Of a DNA stretch of 64,000 nucleotides, positions 21,788 through 35,803 are shown piece after piece. How positions within the stretch are numbered: the first letter of the stretch is position 1; the number at the start of each line of letters is the position of its first letter. This DNA is from Austropuccinia psidii (Eukaryota; Basidiomycota; Pucciniomycetes; Pucciniales; Sphaerophragmiaceae): contig JALGQZ010000013.1 in NCBI GenBank assembly GCA_023105745.1, positions 24,066,605 to 24,130,604 of the forward strand, given 5' to 3'. The notes beneath the pieces were generated by a model that worked only from the letters and a program-made list of their open reading frames with translations, did not search any database and was not told the origin of the DNA. The position numbers and the translations under genes are program-made.

Positions 21788-22321
21788 AATACAGGTTTCA
21801 CCCAATACAGGTGAAAATAGCTGTATTTAATACACCAATACAGGTTTACATTTCAAATACAGATTCCTCCAGCATACAGTCATGGGTTCTCAACACTCAA
21901 ACTCCAGGCTGGCATTTTTTCACATAAACCAGCCCCCTTTCACCCAGCTGGGGGTTTTGCCCCAGTTAATTAAAATATTTAATTTATCATTTAAAATCAT
22001 TTTATTTCTCACGAAGAGGTATTATTTTATTAATTATCAAGTTAGTCTTAGCCTTCTCTCACTTCTTCAGTAGGGTCCTGGTGCCTATATCCTTATCAAT
22101 TCTTTTCTCTTTTCTGAACAGGTTGAAGCAGTGTTCAGGATTATTTGTGAATGGCTCTTTGTTATTACTTTTGTTTCCATTTCATGTCTTTGAATGATCA
22201 TTATTCATCAGTAAAACTTTACCTTTTATCTTATTTCTCTTATCCACTTCCCTTGAGCCCTCCATCAGTAAGTCTGTTCACTGAGTGCCAGGCCCTATAC
22301 ATTTAGACGAGCCCCTGTGAA
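21788..22321 (+). repeat. LTR-D, second copy, 5'-truncated
   Basis: It starts inside the LTR at the AATACAGG cluster, carries the hairpin at 21948-21965 and GTAAGT at 22268-22273, and ends near CCCCTGTGA. It parallels 20825-21379 with moderate divergence. Confidence 0.8.
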
Positions 22322-23689
22322 GGAAATCCATAAATATTTGTAGATCTTCAAATATATTCTAGAAAAATACCTGTTACAAAAACTACTTGGGCTATGCATC
22401 CAATTTGGCTTGAGCCAGCTACATGAACAATCCATAGGTGAATTTCTCCTCCTTGCTAACCCAGGGGGCAAAGAGCTGATGTTTCTATGTTCTTTCACAC
22501 ACCTTATGCAACATCATCTGAGGCTAAAGTTCATGTTTAAATCATTTATCACAACATCTATAACAACAAGACACAATATGATGATATATGTTTATATGTA
22601 TCTTCAGATAAATGAAACATCAAAAGTCATGTTTGTTTGTTTTTACTTTTCATCTTTTTAAAACCCAAAAGGTTTTATAAAACTCCAAACAAGAAGCTGC
22701 AAGAGTTATAGACAAGTGGTGTTTTCTCAACAATGCACATCCAGATCAAGACACTGGGCTTAAATCTGCAAACAGAAGAATATTAGTAAGCTTCCATAAA
22801 TAAGAAGTCATTAAATATAAACTGGGAACACACAAATAAATCAATATTGCAAAGATTTCCAAATCAAATGACAAATAAGCTTGAGTATAAACAACAAAGG
22901 ATTTCAAGTAGCTATAGTTGAAATTCCTAAATATTTGTGCCAATAGGAGAGATTGATTTGAAAACACTTGATATTAAGACGAAAATAACACTTAATAAGG
23001 AGAAAACAAGTATGTAATGAAATAGCAAATTGATGATAAGAACTATGATGGAAATTATTAAATAAACTAACAGTAAACTAACATGCACATTCATAAAAGT
23101 GGGTTGAAGCTATTGAGAAAGATAAAATACAAAAGGATAAAAAATTTCTGAAGAGATAAATGGATAAAAACATGATAACAAGAGACTTAAGTATTCTAGT
23201 TAGTGAAAATTCCACCCAGACAAAACCATTGCCTATGGAATTTGAGCACACAAGAGGTATCTTGATTTTCATTCTGAGAATTAGCCATTCTTTTTGAGCG
23301 CGTGTCAATTCAATTTTAAGCCTCCTCAAGTTTAGTCTTCCAATCCAATTTACAAAAGAGTATTCATTTGGATCATCAGTGAACTGTATGTTTGAGCTTA
23401 AATGAAACTTATAGCCTTGTCATCATTCTACTTTCTGAGATATTTCAAATTTTCCATCTGTCATTTTTCCTCATTTACAGTTCAATCAATGCTTAGTGCA
23501 ATATCTTTTATTAATCTATTCAGCGTTCCCTGTTTCCACTCTCCCCCAAATTTTTTTATGATCTGACTTTCTTAAAGTTATTAATTAAATCAAGCTAAAT
23601 AATTATAGTTTTTTGTTGGTTAAATGTTTTCATAAAAATCAACTACCCTTACAGTAATACCAATTGCAATTATGCTGATTTTTTCCGAC
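22322..23689. other. Unassigned AT-rich sequence
   Basis: Only short, unconvincing frames occur on either strand. I recognise no LTR, repeat array or RNA gene here. Confidence 0.4.
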
Positions 23690-25225
23690 GAAATAATGAA
23701 GTTGAAGACCTCAATAAAGGACTTTCCCAAAGATATGAAATAATCGCAACACCTATGAAGAAAGACAAAGAATTGGAAGTTAAGTCTGGATCAAAGACAA
23801 AAAAGAAGTCAAAAACCGCTACAGAAAAGAAAACTTCAGTCTCATAAAATTAATTCGTCATCCCGATCCAAAAACCATGAAGGAACTAACTCATTAAAAG
23901 CTCCCAAAAAACGCCACTAACTTCAGATGCTCACGTGTGACATGCCCAAAGGCTTCAATTTTACAAAGGTACGCTTTGTTAAGCTCCTCTCAATGGTGAC
24001 TCATCTTTCATTGTTTTTTCTGAAGGATGCACTGTTTGTTAATATAAAAATCCTTTGGGGTATGCTTGAGCAACATGCAGTCCCACCTGAGCCTGCTAAA
24101 TCCCTTCTTAAAGAATTTAATCAGTGTTTTTAAAAAATAAACGACTTCAAAATTCTGAAACAAGTCAAACAGGAGGAAATTTTCTCAGCAAGAAGGAAGT
24201 GCAAACATTATGTGATTCTTGTGCAGGGTGAAAAAAGGTAGGAAAGAATATAGTTCACCTGGAGGATTTTTCCTTTCTTTAAATCCGTGCCATCCTTCCA
24301 AAACTTGGCATTCCTTTTTGGGCCCAAAACCTTGAAGCACGAGGATTCTTGTACAATGTGGCCTGTTGTATTGTGGCCATCATGACTTTCCATCAGCTTG
24401 CATGTAGCAGAGCATACCAATATATGCGAGAAAACTCGAAATACTTCAGCAATATCAGTCTACTTGATTGCACTCATGACCACAAAGGCAATGCAGGGTA
24501 AGGAGTATTTGAGTCTTACAAATTAAAACCTATTTGTTTGGTTATTTACATATTACTTCTTGGATTAGCTTGCACGTAGACGGTACAAGTCTTCAGTAGC
24601 CAATCACTATCCCAATTGGTACTTAAATGTACTTAAAGATATCAACACACATAGTGATGATGAATTCTTTCCATAATTCAAGGCTCATGCCACAAAGGAG
24701 ATATTTTATTTTTCAGAGACCGCTGAGATTTTCGTTTTTAAATTTAGATTTCCAAATGAAGGACAATAACAATATTTGAGGCAAATCAGCCCCCTTTGTC
24801 CAAAATGCCAACCAATTGTTCCTATTCTCTCAGCTTCTACAAAGGGGCCTAGAAATATTCCACCAAATTTTTACCTTCCTGATTGGCTTAACAAACACGA
24901 ATATGCACAAAGATCCTCTATTGAAAATGTCATGCAAGTGGCACTTGTACCCCTAAGCAGTGTTTGAATGTCAAACAATATCCATCCAGATGAAAACCTT
25001 TGCAATACAGCCTTTAACAAAAAAGTACTTGGAAGGAGCAGATAAAGCATTTGATAGATCACATGAGGGGGCTGAGAGTAGAGAAAATTATGAGGATCAC
25101 TTCAAAGGGAATGAGTACTCTGATGGTGATATTATAGACCTCGGAAATTGCGAGAGTGATGAAAGAAGCAAGGAGGAGGGGGAAATTAATGAGTCGAATT
25201 ATGATCAAGGTGCTCGTTAGGGACA
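23690..25225 (+). pseudogene. Decayed gene of an unknown multi-copy rust family
   Basis: Broken plus-strand frames read in order as one protein. The start is coiled-coil-like and lysine-rich (about 23695-23880). A segment with FFLKDALFVNIKILWGMLEQ and LLKEFNQCF lies in 23927-24133. WAQNLEARGF and ACSRAYQYMRENSKYFS are at about 24316-24500. YPNWYLNVL and HSDDEFF come at about 24600-24690. KGPRNIPPNFYLPDWLNK is in 24776-24967. The acidic tail (DGDIIDLGNCESDERSKEE) is in 24960-25220. A GTAAGG following 24500 could be an old splice donor. The order and motifs resemble a family I recall from Austropuccinia predictions, with no assigned function. It converges with the CACTA transposase pseudogene downstream, so it might be a second gene of the same transposon; that is a guess. 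Confidence 0.55.
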
Positions 25226-26430
25226 TGATAGATGAACTCGTGAAGTTGATGAGGAGATGACGGATCCTTCTGTCTAGAAACCAAAACAATTTTCCCATCC
25301 TTTTTTTTTGAAGAGTAGCTTGACATAAATGTGTGGCATTAGATTGGCTTCAAAACATTTAGTATCTTCAAATGTTCTTCCCGTGATCACTTTGCCTTCC
25401 TTAAGAGGTTTTTTTTCAGTTTCATTCCCCAATTTCACTATTGATAAACCCCTTTTTTGGTGATTTTTTTAAAGAATCAATTCATTTTGATATTTTTAAT
25501 GTCTCAATGGCGTGGATCATCCTTTGCATTTTAAGAGATTTTTGATTTAATTTTTAGCTACCGTATATTTCATGTTGTATTTAGTATTTCATTTTTTTAG
25601 GCATAAAAATAATTTTTATGTAAATACAAGAAACAGCTTCAAAAAAACAAAGAAAAACGCATACTCATTTTTAAATGCATAAGCAAGGAGCTACAAGCCA
25701 GTAGTATTTGTATTAGCCTGCAGAGCACTGTCAGTTAGTTTAACTAAATGTACAAGAATGCTTGGCTCTTTAATACCCATGCTCCATTATGGTAGCTCAA
25801 AATAAACGCATATCCCCAAAGTTTAAGTGGTATTAATTATTTCAATTTGAAGCCTTCTGCTTACATGATTGATTGCAAAAGTTGAAAATAAACCTGAGAC
25901 TGCTTTATGTTGAATTTGGACATATTATATCTCTTGAAGTTGCTGAAGAGGTAAAATGACATTATTTGTAGGTTCCCAAAGAGCCTTCAAGATGTGCAAG
26001 ACTATACCAAAAGTTATTTTTCCTTCATTCAATATATTATTGGGTGGTTTCTGGGAAAGATTAAACCTATTTGGTCCATGTTCACGGTGTAGTACTTGAA
26101 TCTCTTTTTCATATTTCAAAATCTTTTCCCCTTCAGGATGCAGGAGTTGAGTGTGATCACGGAGGCTGGGTTCTGAAACCTTAAGAAAAGAAAGAATCCT
26201 GATGTATGTCGCCTGATCAAGTGAAAAATCCAGCTCATATAACTCTTCCTTTTTTTGACACTATATAACTCTTTCTTTTTTTTGACACTTTGTGACGGGT
26301 ATTTTTGGCCGCTAGCTTTTGCCATTGACAAAGGTTTTTCGTTATTGTAATACGAAAGTCATGCAAATATAAACTTATTAAGATAGTGAGCTTAGGAGTT
26401 TTGATCAATCATGAAGTAATTGTAAATAAT
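25226..26430. other. Unassigned AT-rich sequence between two convergent pseudogenes
   Basis: No gene is supported. At about 26238-26292 a 26-bp stretch containing ATATAACTCTT and a run of T then GACACT is present twice in tandem. Confidence 0.4.
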
Positions 26431-29400
26431 CTTCCTGGCTTTTCAATTGTTTGGTAACCTTTGAAAAAACCCATAGCGTCGCTCACGTGTACTTTTGGCA
26501 ACTGCATTTAAAGGACCCCACCATTAAAGCTGACATTTGACTTGGAGGGTATAATGATGATTTGGATTCATTTGGACATTCAAAAAAACCTCTTGTGATG
26601 TCCGGCGGTATGAATTATACATCTGTAAAAAGCCTTTTCCATTTGTGTTTTTTAATTAATTGAGAAATTAAAGTTTTGGTGCAGGAAATTAATGCACCAA
26701 TGTTTTTGAGTAGTAGTTGTATTAAAGGCAAGTTTAATTCATGAAGCTTTACATATTCAAGGAGACCATCCATGACAACTAATTGTAGGTAGTTATAAAA
26801 TAGTGGTTGCCATGCACTGGCCTTTATTTTTCCTCCCTTCAAAATTCCAATGCTACAAGGAACCTTTGTGATCCCAGATGGTGGAACAACCTCTGTCAAC
26901 AAGGCGTTAATTTTTTGATTTGAGAATAATATAAGCCGGAAATTGAATAAAGTTTATCTAATTCCATCAAATAATTTCTGGAGGACTGCAGAGTTTTATT
27001 ATTCCTCCTGAAATCTTTTTCTTGCGATATTTGAAAGGTAAAAAGCCAGTGATTTACAAAAATGAGTTTGAATATTACCTTCAAACCACATGTGCATGAG
27101 AACAAGTGAGTTTTGTTGGACAGGGTCCTAGTAGGGAGGGCAATTCAGCTGGGACCATCAAATGCCACGATTTGTGACTAAAAAATCAACTTCAGATTGA
27201 TTCTTTGCGTCTTGAATGCTGCTGAGTGATATTTCACAATTTAGGATTTAAAAATATGACCAATATCTAAATTCCCAACCTTGGCTCTTTTTCACTTAAG
27301 CCATGTGCAAATAGCAGTGGCTGTATGAGATGCATAGCTAGTAATCTTGTGAGTGGCCACCAAATCACCTATTAAGAGGCCAAGCTTGATATTTTTTTTA
27401 CCATTCAGAAATCTAGGTGTGATGACATTTATTCCTGACTAAAGCTTAACTATTTCATTTACAAAAGGTGGTAAGAGGTTTCTGGTTGTAATTGGATTGG
27501 CTGTTTTAGAGCTGAAATTAGACCAAAAACAAAATTGTTATTCAGATTCCACCAATTAATTGGTGGAAGATTCAGATAGTTGAGTGTCAATATAAGTGAA
27601 ACTTGCTTCCCAGAAATTTTGTTGGTGAGAAGATTGAACAAATCAACAAATAAACTAATTAATAAGTGGATTAATGAAGATTCAAGCTTCTGTGAGACTG
27701 GGTACAGATTATTCCATGCAGTGATTTTTAATATGTGGAAACAGAACCATTTTGACTTTGAACTCAATTCTTCCACTCATCAATCAAGTCTTCAACTTCA
27801 GGAATAAGCCAGGTGAGCCAGTCAGAAAATATTTGAGAGAAATATTTTTAATGGGGGTGGTGATGGGTTTGAGGTTTGCAAGCTGTTGTAAATTTTTGCA
27901 ACTCTTTGCCAAATTCGAGAAGAGGAGAAACAGATTGGCTTGCAAAAACCTCTTCATGATAGGGGGAAGATTGAGCAAATTATTTATACACAAATTCAAA
28001 CAGAGAAGGATAAGGATCATAAAGACAATAACATCAAGCAAAGCAAACATGTATATTGAGCTGCGGACTAATGTTGCGCCTTTTAACAATTGTTTGTATG
28101 TCCTGCAGAATACATCTGTGATACTCTGAGCCAATTTGATTGAGTTTAAAAACCTGGAACATCTCCATCAAGGTTTCTAGCACAAATAAACATTTTACAT
28201 GGCTGAACCCACAAACAAGGTGCAGTCACCCCATTAAACATAAGGTCTTTTCTGAAGCAGTCAAGCAGGCCGGAAATGAAATCAGTATTATTATATTAAA
28301 TGATGTCACAACCATGGCAGTCACCCTCTTGAACCTCAATATGGAATATCAAGGCCATATCCAATTTATGGAAATTTGTCCATATCCATTTTCCTTGGCC
28401 AAATTGGCCATTTTATTTTTCTTGGCCTTTTATGGCAATTTCACTCAGTCCCTTCCTGGAATTTATCTGCTTTTGGGCACTCTTTGTTATTTTCCATTCA
28501 AAAGGGAAAATACAGCCCAAAAGGCTGTACTTGGCTTTTTAAGCTTCAATTAGTTTTGCGCAAATACAGTTTTAAGACTGTATAAGCTGTATTTGGCCAA
28601 AAACCTCAAAATGGCCAAAGCACTAAAGAATACTTTGAAACCTCTGAAGCCACCCAAAACCCAAATTTCATTCATGATTCCCATAGCACGGTTTCAAAGA
28701 TGTTTAGCAACTTTCACCCTTCAATAACCAAAAGTGCCATAAATGGAGTTATACACCATTGTGCATCTTTTTTCACCAGTAATCCATTGGGGCTCATATC
28801 AGATGGTTATTTCAGCTTTTCATAAGTTATCAAGGGTAACATCATCCAGAGCATTGATCAAGGCTCAAGGACAAGTGTTACTCTCAAATACTAATGACCC
28901 CATCAGGAAGTCATTGGTTATTCTCACTCACAGGATTCCTCCAAGGGAATACTAGAAATTAACTCTTAAGGTATATTGAAGAGGTAGTTCCAAAGCCAAT
29001 TGTCAAGTGTCAATGATCTATCAATCCACCTTGGCAACCACATTCATCCAATACATTCTGGATTGATCGAGACCTATATCTTCAATCATACACCCTGGGA
29101 AAATCATTAAACATAGTTCATTTCGCAATTTGGCAAGGTATACACTTCATCAAGCAATCAATACAGCTTTAAGGATTCAATACAGACCAGCTGTCAGGCT
29201 GAATGAGTCAATCTCTCAATAATCATATAAAAAAGCCTCTCTTTCAACCCTGGGGGTTTTTTTGCCCCAGTTAATTAATGTATTTTGATTTTATTTTATC
29301 TTTATTTATATTTACATTTTGAAGTGAATACTGATATTATCAAGTCAGTCATATAGCACCTTTCCTTTCCTTTCTTTGCCTATCAGTGAGCATTGGTGGC

Positions 29401-29960
29401 GATATGCTTTACTAATTCCATGGTTCATTCTGGAAGGTTTAAACAGTGATTAAGGACTTAATTGGTTGGCTCTTTGGCCATTTGGCTTCCCTTTCTCTTG
29501 TTGAATCCAATCTTGGACTTGGATATTTCCTTAAAGAAATTTTATTTTTTTCTTTTATCTCCCTTAATCTTTGGAGTCTCCCAAGTGAGTTCCCTTATCA
29601 CTGAGTGCCAGGCCACTCTTGCTTTCCACAAGAGCCCCTGTGACAAATGAGGACTCATGAATTAATTTAAAAGTTTCTTTGTCTTGATCCAAGAAAGAGT
29701 AGGAGGTTTCAGTTCAGAAATTGATGATTGAGAATTGTTGTTAGAATGTTCTTTTATCAAAGTTTTGGAGACTATATCAGAAAGCATATATTCAATTTAT
29801 TTCAGTGTCTTCCCAATGTCTGTTTCAAGAGCTTTGTGAAAGAAGAAGGCCTTAGCTTTTCTGACCATCTCAATCAGTAAGCTGAAATTCTTTGCACTTT
29901 GGACAAGTGTAAATTCCCATGGATGAAAAAAAAGATGAAGCAAATATTGAAAAACAGAAT
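26431..29960 (-). pseudogene. EnSpm/CACTA (Tnp2-like) transposase, decayed and split by LTR-E
   Basis: Read on the minus strand from right to left, it starts with a zinc-finger-like YTCPKCKEFQ near 29881-29920. LTR-E (28304-29645) interrupts it. Then come SDWLTWLIPEVEDLIDEW (about 27800) and, in 27459-27776, NKISGKQVS, LNYLNLPPINWWN and VFGLISALKQP. Next in 26615-26902 are VPPSGITKVPCSIG, GKIKASAWQPLFYNYL and a NIGALISCTK block. The last piece, NPNHHYTLQV with WWGPLNAVA and RERRYGFFQRL, is near 26440-26575. This order of motifs is the one known for Tnp2-type transposases, down to the final NHH and WGP...GERxxGxxQ region. Many stops and frameshifts are present. Terminal CACTA repeats were not found by eye. 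Confidence 0.65.
28304..29645 (+). repeat. Solo LTR-E
   Basis: It begins TGTCACAACCATGG and ends CCCCTGTGACA, with a perfect TSD, aatga, at 28299-28303 and 29646-29650. It shares its last 60 bases with LTRs C and D (AGTGCCAGGCC, AGAGCCCCTGTGACA) but little of its body. It has the hairpin at 29250-29270, GTGAGT at 29585-29590, and a cluster of AATACAG/CTGTAT motifs at about 28507-28600. Confidence 0.9.
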
Positions 29961-32900
29961 TTTTGAGGATTATTGAGATAAAGAAAGTATATGAAAAAAG
30001 ATGTTGAGAAGTTTCAAAAATAAAAAATAAAATTAGCTAGTAAGATGGAAAAACATTGGAAAATTATGTTGGGAAGTAAGAGGAAAAAAGAATTCCTGAA
30101 ATTATTCCAGTGAGTAAATTGAACTGCACAGCTTCAACCGCATTCACCCTGCTGCATCAGCACAAGCTTTCACCAAAAACATCCATCTTTTTCCTTCTGT
30201 CTTAAATGAGATTGAAAGGGCTTTCTTCTTATTCCATAATTTTGATTGTGTCTATAGAACTACCTTCCTTTCCAGTCTTCTATATATCTGAAAAGATATT
30301 GGCCCTATTGAGTTGTGTTGAAAATGATGAAAATTTATATTTTTTGATTTGGATGATATTCAAATTGAGATCTTTGATTTTTATAATCTTTTCTATCTTT
30401 GTTTTAAATTCTTATGCTTTATGCTCTCTGATTTCTTCTACTATATTATTATTATCAATATCTCTAATATTATTGGCAAGCTTCAAACTGATACTAATGG
30501 TATGGAAACCACAACACCAATCATAGTTATGTGGAATTTTATAAAAAAGAACAATCTGCTCAAATTTCTTCTTCAAAAATGATGGAATTCTTCCCATAAG
30601 CTATTCTTTTAAAACTTTGAAAATATGGCCAATATTCCACACAGTAATTAGGTAAATCAATGACTTGTATGTTAAAAATAAAATATTTAATTGACTTTTA
30701 GGATCATATAGCTTTAAAATTGACTTGATGATCCATAAAATATTCTCCTTAAATTGATGATTTGTAGAGATTAAGATAAAAAGTATCACTGTTGAATTTA
30801 TTTTTGATGTTTTGCCCAAACAACTCATTGTTGATTTTCTATGTTTTTAGTGAAACATATCATGTTGATGAGCTAAAAAAGTTAGATCTCCTAGACATTT
30901 GGGAAATTTAATACAAATTAGTCCAAGATATACTTGTCTAAGATTAATCAAACTTTTGTGGTAAGCTGAAATAAGTATGATTGGTCATTGGCATTGATTT
31001 TACATAGATTCTTTTTGGGGTGGAAGGTGATCTTAAGCTGAGTAAGTGATGAGTTTATAGAGGCGCAAAGGGTCAATGAAATAGGTAATAAAAGCCAAAA
31101 ACTTGAGAAATAATATTCATTAGGGTTCTAGAAAGGTCTTCTGTAAAGCCTAGGCATCACCAAATTCTAAAGTATGAGGAGAGAGCAGGAAAGCTAAACA
31201 CACTGATTTTGTGTTTTGTTGAGATTTTCCAAGTAAACCATTTAGGAGAACATCTTTCCATTTTTCAGATTCTGAAGAAGGATCCCTTTTCATCTATAGC
31301 TCGATAATATTCTCTGAGAAGTGATTATCTGGTTTAGTTCTTTGGGGGAAAAGGGTTTTTCTTTACAGGAGAGGAGATATTTCTTCCAAATATTAGAAAA
31401 ATTTCTCGAATCTGTTAGTTAATACTCTACTTGGTGGAAATTTGATAGCACTAATAAAAATAAAACTATTTTTCTGAGCTCATTTCCCATTCCATCTGTC
31501 TATCTGACCTCTTGGAGAAATAAGAAAGGTAATATATGACTATGAAAGAAATTCCCACTCAAAATATTTCAGGCTTCCAACAGCTGGTGCGCCAATATTC
31601 TGAGGCACACAGGTCAACTTTGAAGGAATTGTGGTATTATTGATAATTTTGAAAGGTTTCTTCAAGATTTAACCTTTCATTTGATTATGACGCGCCAAGG
31701 TCTTATTAAGTTCTATGGTTATATCTGATGGAGGAGCATAATCAGTATTAAATTGGAAACTTGAAGTAACTCACAGTGGAAGGATAGGCCATCAGGGATG
31801 GAATGGATTGTTTGTGCATTTGGGTGTGGTTAGTTGACCTTGAAGAATAGAAGATGGATACTCAATGGGTCTGTGACTATCCCTAGTTAATGCATGTAAA
31901 TCCTGCTGAATTTCTTCAATAATTTATTCAGAGGGGACAAGTCTCATTTGATTTGGGTTGTGGAGTCATTATCACCCCAGGCTTTCCATTTATTTCTTTA
32001 TAAAACATTATTATGGAATTCAAATTTTAGTTTCTGCATCATCTTTCAGGTTCCCTGGAAGGAGATTATTCATTATATCAAGGTCGACTATTCTAGCTTC
32101 ATCCCAATAAAGTAGTTTTTTCATTATGGAATAATGAAAACCAGTTTTTAAAAATAGATTTTTATTTTTAGGGTTTTATCATGGAGCCATTTCTTCGAAT
32201 AATCTTTGTGCTCAGTGTAAGCCCTTGGGGGCCATTTATTAGGTGCAAAATTGTTCAAATAACGTTTATTTATAGAGAAAAAACTAAAGAATCAATCATT
32301 TTAGTGAGAAATTAGTTCTGAGTCCTTTCAATGCCATAACACCTGAAATTCAAGTCAGTATTACTCCCCTGACTGCATTCCCCAAGAGATCGACCAATTT
32401 TGGTATTTATTGCAGCTAAGAGGAAGGTGGTTTCCATCTGAATAAATCAATATGAGTATATTATGCTTAAATGCCTTTAATAGATCATAATAATTGCTCT
32501 GGTTTATGTTTATATTTCATGTGGACTTTACCAAAAAGCTGTATTCAAGTATTTGAGCTATACCATATTGTCCTTTGATACCATAACAACAAATGAATTA
32601 AGTTGTGAAACTGGAGATGATATAAAAACATGAACTTATCTACATCGAAAATTCCTCCATAGGTCGTAATCTATTAATAAATCAGAGGTCTTATTTGTTT
32701 AGAGGATATTCCTTCAGTAAAATTACATAATTGAATCACCTGAATTTAAATAATTAAGCCACCTCAAATTAATAATATTCTGGAAACCAATTTTCTTTCC
32801 TTTGAGATTGATTATTCATTCCTAATGAATATTTTCCATTAATTTCTTCATTAAAGCTATAATCACTACCATTATACTCATAATTTGTGACATCGGAGTT

Positions 32901-34757
32901 TTCTCTTAATCCTCTTGCATTTTATACCTATTGATTCCTATATTTAATATATCACTCATATAAAGAAGTTCAAGCTGATAATATATTTAAGAATAAAATG
33001 AATTTTTAAGATTATCAGCCAAATATACGTAAAACTCACCTATAGTGAGGTCTAATTCAAATGTTTTCACATTATATCCAATTATGTAGAAATTTATGTT
33101 TTAATTTGGATTGATGTATATGGTTGAATAAGCATAAGCCTCTAGTACATGACTTATTTCGAACTCAGAAATATTTCAAATTAAATAATTCTTCATTTAA
33201 ATCTATTGTGATTCTTTCAATACTTAATGGTGCCAAAGTCTTTTGACTGTTGAAATTTTCATGTAATTTATTGAAATATTTGTATTGATTTTGTGTGGAT
33301 GGTGTAGATATCAGATCTTAGAAAAAAGTAAATTAAATCTTTATTTTTTCGATCATAAGGGAAAAGCTAATATGATATCCTATTGCGCTATGAATGAGGA
33401 CTCCAATGAAAAAATCTAGGTTCAGGAGATTTAAATTGGAATGAATTCTTAGAACCTAATAATTATGCTCGAGGAAGTGCTATTTGAAAGTTGATTATCT
33501 ATTAGATATTCAAATATTTCCAGAAATCTTCCTTCTTTCCATGTTATAAGTCTCTTTCTTTTACATAACATTACCAATGAGATTGCATCAGCTTTGGTAT
33601 CTTTTGTACTTTGAAATCAATACAAATTCTAGTGAAATTGTGGATATTTATTCTAACTTTTTTCAAAACGAAAACCAAATTCACTCAGGATGATTCCTCC
33701 AATATCATATATATATATATAGATTTGAATAATAGAGATTTAATAACAACTCATATGAGGGGATTTCAAAACTAACAGCTCCAGTATTGAAAGCAATATA
33801 ATATTTGCATCGTTCATTTTTCAATCCTAAATCTAATGGTATTTTAGCCAACTCTCCTGGTATATTGTTAAAATATGGCTTCTTTTTCAAATCTGGAATT
33901 TGAGTGTTCAAAGAAAATGCAAACATGAATCAACCACATTTTCAAATTCGATTAACATAAAAAGGTTTTTCAAAACATTCTAAAAAGGAATGTAGTGATA
34001 TGTTATTATCTTCTCTTTAATAACAAATCCTTACATTTATTTATAAGACTTTTTTATCATTATTTGGACTTTGATCAATTCTCAATATTCATTTTTAAGA
34101 ATATTCCTTTTTCAAGTCAAGGCGATAAATTTCTATAAAGTTTTCAGCTTGTTTATCAGGTTCAAATCAGCTCTTGAAATCATCCTCTTATATTCATTTA
34201 TTTCAAAAGATTATATTATTTTTCTTTCTTTTTCTTTTTTGTTTTTAACATAAAAAACCAATATTAATCATGGTTTTTGTCTCTTTTCACTTTTTTATGG
34301 TGGGAGTGGGCTTTGCTTCTATTCTCGGTGATTGCATAGGTATGAATGGCGTAGTTTAAATATATAATGAGTAATTAGAAGAATAAGATTTCTAAAATGA
34401 AACTATGAAATAATCTTTATTGATATAACTGAGCAGAATTGAAATAATCCTTGTACTTCCTTAATGAATTTTCAATCAAGAAAGAATATATTATCTTATC
34501 AATTTCACTTGGATAGTACTTTGGGAGAATCTTAACCCTTGAATATCTGTTACTGCCTTTTATTCATCAAGGAAATCAACTTACTTACATAAAGCTGAGC
34601 TGGGGTCTTATATAAAATAAATTTTTAAAAGCTTATTGAATATGAAGCTTATACATTTCAAATTATTTGAGCTTTTATCAAAATAATTATATCAAAAAAA
34701 TTGATTTTTTTTTTGAAATTAGGAATTATATCAAATTAAATGATGAATAACATCATT
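29961..34757. other. Long unassigned AT-rich stretch
   Basis: No feature is firm. A minus-strand frame at 33705-33926 has AFNTGA in a retropepsin-like setting, and a nearby minus-strand stretch (33480-33560) reads KEGRFLEIFEYLIDNQL. These may be traces of an old retroelement. A short AT microsatellite lies at 33708-33721. I see no RNA gene and no LTR boundary in this region. Confidence 0.35.
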
Positions 34758-35803
34758 TTTCAGCCTGTGACTCAAAGCCAGAGCACAAGCATGACAGCCA
34801 AATAATATAAACCAATGGTAGAGCCAAGATATGACCGAAATATGAATCTGAGCCAAATCAGCTAAAATAAAGTATCAAAAGAAAGAAGAAACTCACCTAT
34901 TTCCAAATATACAAGTCCCACAATAATAGGACAAGGAATAAAAAAGTTATTCCTGCTCAAAGTTGTTGCTGAGCTTAAACCTTATTGTTCACCTCTCATC
35001 TGAAAACCAGAGGAAGAGGCTTGACCCCATCAAATGGGTATTCAAAAGGAATTTATTAGTCAGGGCTATCTAATGGTAATAACCAAATTGAGCTAGCACC
35101 AGAAATACAGAATTTATGACCAAAATAAGGTCAAATAAGGGTGAAAAAAAATTCACCTCTCCTCTAACTTCTACAGTTTTAGTGTGAGATAACTAAAGTG
35201 GGTCATTTTCGGAGAGAGCACAATAAAGGCTATCTTATGGTCCATCCACTTCCACATATCTCATCTAGAACAAACCTTATGGGGCAAACAAGTTCCATAC
35301 AGACTTTGAGCAAATCATACATATGTACAAAAAATCTTGTACTTGACATACCTTTGCCATATTTAATGATAACCATATCAAATGAGGTACCATTGTGTAA
35401 AACACCTGCAGGGATACAAAATGAACCAACTTTGAGATTTCTATCTCAAAAACTGACACATTTATGGCTGTTTTCACGTAAAAATCCCACAGTTAGACCA
35501 ATACAGCCTTAGTGTGGGATATTCTCCCATAACTATGATTATGAGGTGTCAAACAGACAAAGAAGCCTGTTTATACTCAAATACCTCGTAGTCTGGTCAA
35601 TATTGGTTCCCTGTACAGGTTCTGTACAGCATTCTACACGTCATACACATCAGAAGAGGGCTATGTGGTCCCCAAATGAAAATTTTCACCCTTTATTGAT
35701 CAAAACTGCCCCGATAGGGTTTCAAAACCACATCTGAGCCCAAAAAAGGCTATACAGGCCTTTTTAAAACCACAAGCCAGTGCTTGGAAGTGAAAAATCT
35801 TTA

